Assembly (NCBI GenBank): GCA_015494005.1
Contig: WGCB01000066.1
Coordinates: forward strand, 1-6,564
DNA length: 6,564 nucleotides
DNA from: Caldilineaceae bacterium
GTDB taxonomy: Bacteria; Chloroflexota; Anaerolineae; Caldilineales; Caldilineaceae
Direction: 5' to 3'
The notes beneath the pieces were generated by a model. The model searched no databases and had not been told where the DNA came from. It was given only the letters and a program-made list of their open reading frames with translations. Both the position numbers and the translations under genes were made by a program. Shown here one piece after another: positions 5,486 through 6,564 of this stretch (position 1 is the stretch's first letter; every line of letters begins with the position of its first letter).

Positions 5486-6564
5486 TCAACCGGCGGCCTT
5501 CACCTTGCTCTGGAAGCGGCTCAGGGCCGCCTTCACCTTGGCCGGCACGCCCTGGCTGCGCTGCTCCAGGAACCCGAGAACCCGCTGGGGCGTGATGCCC
5601 TCGGCCGCGGCCCGGGCCAGCCCTCGCTGGGTGATCTGGTAGCGATATTGAGGATAGGAGGCCTGCCACTGGGCGAAGCGCTCCACCCGGAATCGATCCA
5701 GCAGGGAGGTGCCCGGCGGCACAGTCACGGTGAAGTCCTCCCCCACCACCAGAGGGCGCCGGGGCAGCTCGTTGGGCTGCTCCGCGTCCTGGCCCAGCCA
5801 CCGGGATCCCCAAGGGCTCAGGGAGATGAGCAGATCGTCCCCCGCGGAAGGCTCGGCCAGGTCCATGGCCGCCAGCCAGGCCAGGGGCCCCCGGCAGAGG
5901 AAGCGCAGCAGAGCCCCCTCCACCGCATCCCAGTGCTGGAAACCTTTCAGGAACTCCTGCGTAGAGCTGTCACGGATGTACCAGCTCTCGTAGTCCCCAG
6001 GCGGGCGCTGGAAATCCGGGGCCACCTCCTTGATGGCGGCGACCACCTCGGAGAGGCTGTACCAGGCGCCGGGCTGGAGCTGGGCCAGGAGATCCAGGAC
6101 GGCGGCCCGGGTCTGGCGAGGGTCGTTCTGCCAGACGCCCGTGTTGGCGCACTCCAGGCCGGGGGTGCGACAGAGGTCGTTCCACTCGGCCGAGGTGCGC
6201 CAGGCCTCCCACAGGGCAAAACGCTGCTCGGCCCGGTTCATCTCCAGGAAGGCCCGCACCCGGTTGCCCGTGAGCACCACCCGGTTCTCGTCGTCCCGGC
6301 GCAGCCAGCCCAGGCGTTTGGCCAGGTGCAGGAGCAGGGCCAGGCGGATGTCCTGCTCCTCCGGGGAGGTCACGCCGTGGCTGTGCAGGCGCTCCACCAG
6401 ACGGGAGATGTCCTCGGGATGGGGGCCTTGGGGCGTCAGGCGCAGGGTGTCCGTGTGCAGGAAGCCCAGGAGGGTGCCCGCGTCCTCCAGGAAGGCGTCG
6501 TCCATGGTGAGCATGCGGGAGGCGGGCGGAGGCGGCGCCGGGGTCACCGGCAGCTGACTTTCAC
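5486..6564 (-). CDS. Helicase-associated (XPB/Ssl2-like) C-terminal domain protein, 5' end outside window
   Basis: The reading frame is open to the right edge, so only a C-terminal part of about 358 codons is seen. Counting from the GTG at 6547 as residue 1, there is a Pro-rich linker (3-8), then largely helical sequence with winged-helix-like pieces (about 45-105 and 145-230). A final domain (about 264-345) starts with strands (PLVVGEDFTVTVPPGTS). It continues with RFRVERFAQW, YRYQITQRGLARAAAEGITPQ (302-321, two residues beyond) and VLGFLEQRSQ...VPAKVKAALSRF. That order, 'values-bind-strand, YxxT, Gly-helix, FLE, VP', resembles the helicase conserved C-terminal domain found in XPB/Ssl2-like bacterial proteins (Helicase_C_3). 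No Walker A or DEAD-type motif is visible, so there is no evidence here for helicase activity. The GTG lacks a ribosome binding site and is followed by linker-like sequence, so the true start is probably upstream of the window. It shares orientation with the transporter operon but is separated by 532 bases containing a promoter. Cellular role unknown; possibly nucleic acid binding. Confidence 0.7.
   Translation of the reverse strand, partial: ESQLPVTPAPPPPASRMLTMDDAFLEDAGTLLGFLHTDTLRLTPQGPHPEDISRLVERLHSHGVTSPEEQDIRLALLLHLAKRLGWLRRDDENRVVLTGNRVRAFLEMNRAEQRFALWEAWRTSAEWNDLCRTPGLECANTGVWQNDPRQTRAAVLDLLAQLQPGAWYSLSEVVAAIKEVAPDFQRPPGDYESWYIRDSSTQEFLKGFQHWDAVEGALLRFLCRGPLAWLAAMDLAEPSAGDDLLISLSPWGSRWLGQDAEQPNELPRRPLVVGEDFTVTVPPGTSLLDRFRVERFAQWQASYPQYRYQITQRGLARAAAEGITPQRVLGFLEQRSQGVPAKVKAALSRFQSKVKAAG

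Noticed and set aside
6545..6547. GTG at 6547 as the true start of the helicase-associated protein
   Set aside because: No ribosome binding site precedes it, the frame stays open to the window edge, and the following Pro-rich stretch looks like an internal linker.

Overview
The window is GC-rich and every supported gene lies on the minus strand, so the biological order runs from the right end to the left. The protein features point to a member of the Chloroflexota, probably an Anaerolineae/Caldilineae-like lineage. The clues are a lipoprotein signal peptide followed by an Ala/Glu/Pro repeat linker on the solute-binding protein, strongly GC-biased codon use, and a helicase-associated-domain protein of a kind common in that phylum. 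The taxonomic call is inference from style, not from a marker gene.

Layout in transcription order: (1) 6564-5486, the C-terminal part of a protein with an XPB/Ssl2-like helicase-associated C-terminal domain; its reading frame is open to the right edge. (2) 5485-4954, a 532-base non-coding stretch with a good sigma70-type promoter (-35 TTGACA, 17-base spacer, -10 TACCAT) at 5422-5394, followed by an apparent leader of about 430 bases. (3) 4953-3094, a 619-residue family 5 extracellular solute-binding lipoprotein. (4) 3059-3011, a strong intercistronic hairpin just upstream of the next ribosome binding site. (5) 2996-1980 and 1894-956, the two permease subunits of a DppB/OppB and DppC/OppC type ABC importer. 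(6) 891-1, a nearly complete branched-chain amino acid aminotransferase (ilvE) that lacks only its last residues at the left edge.

Functionally, the binding protein and two permeases form the extracytoplasmic and membrane parts of a peptide-type importer. The gaps are 97, 85 and 64 bases, all on one strand, which fits one transcript running into ilvE. The two ATPase subunits that such importers need are absent from the window. Having ilvE as the next gene suggests, but does not prove, a link between uptake of peptides or related nitrogenous solutes and branched-chain amino acid metabolism. I see no mobile element, CRISPR array, tRNA, rRNA or toxin-antitoxin or defence cassette. The most interesting features are regulatory and structural: the hairpin between binding-protein and permease genes, the long leader, and the five close cysteine pairs in the binding protein. 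I found no clear evidence of a new biological system.
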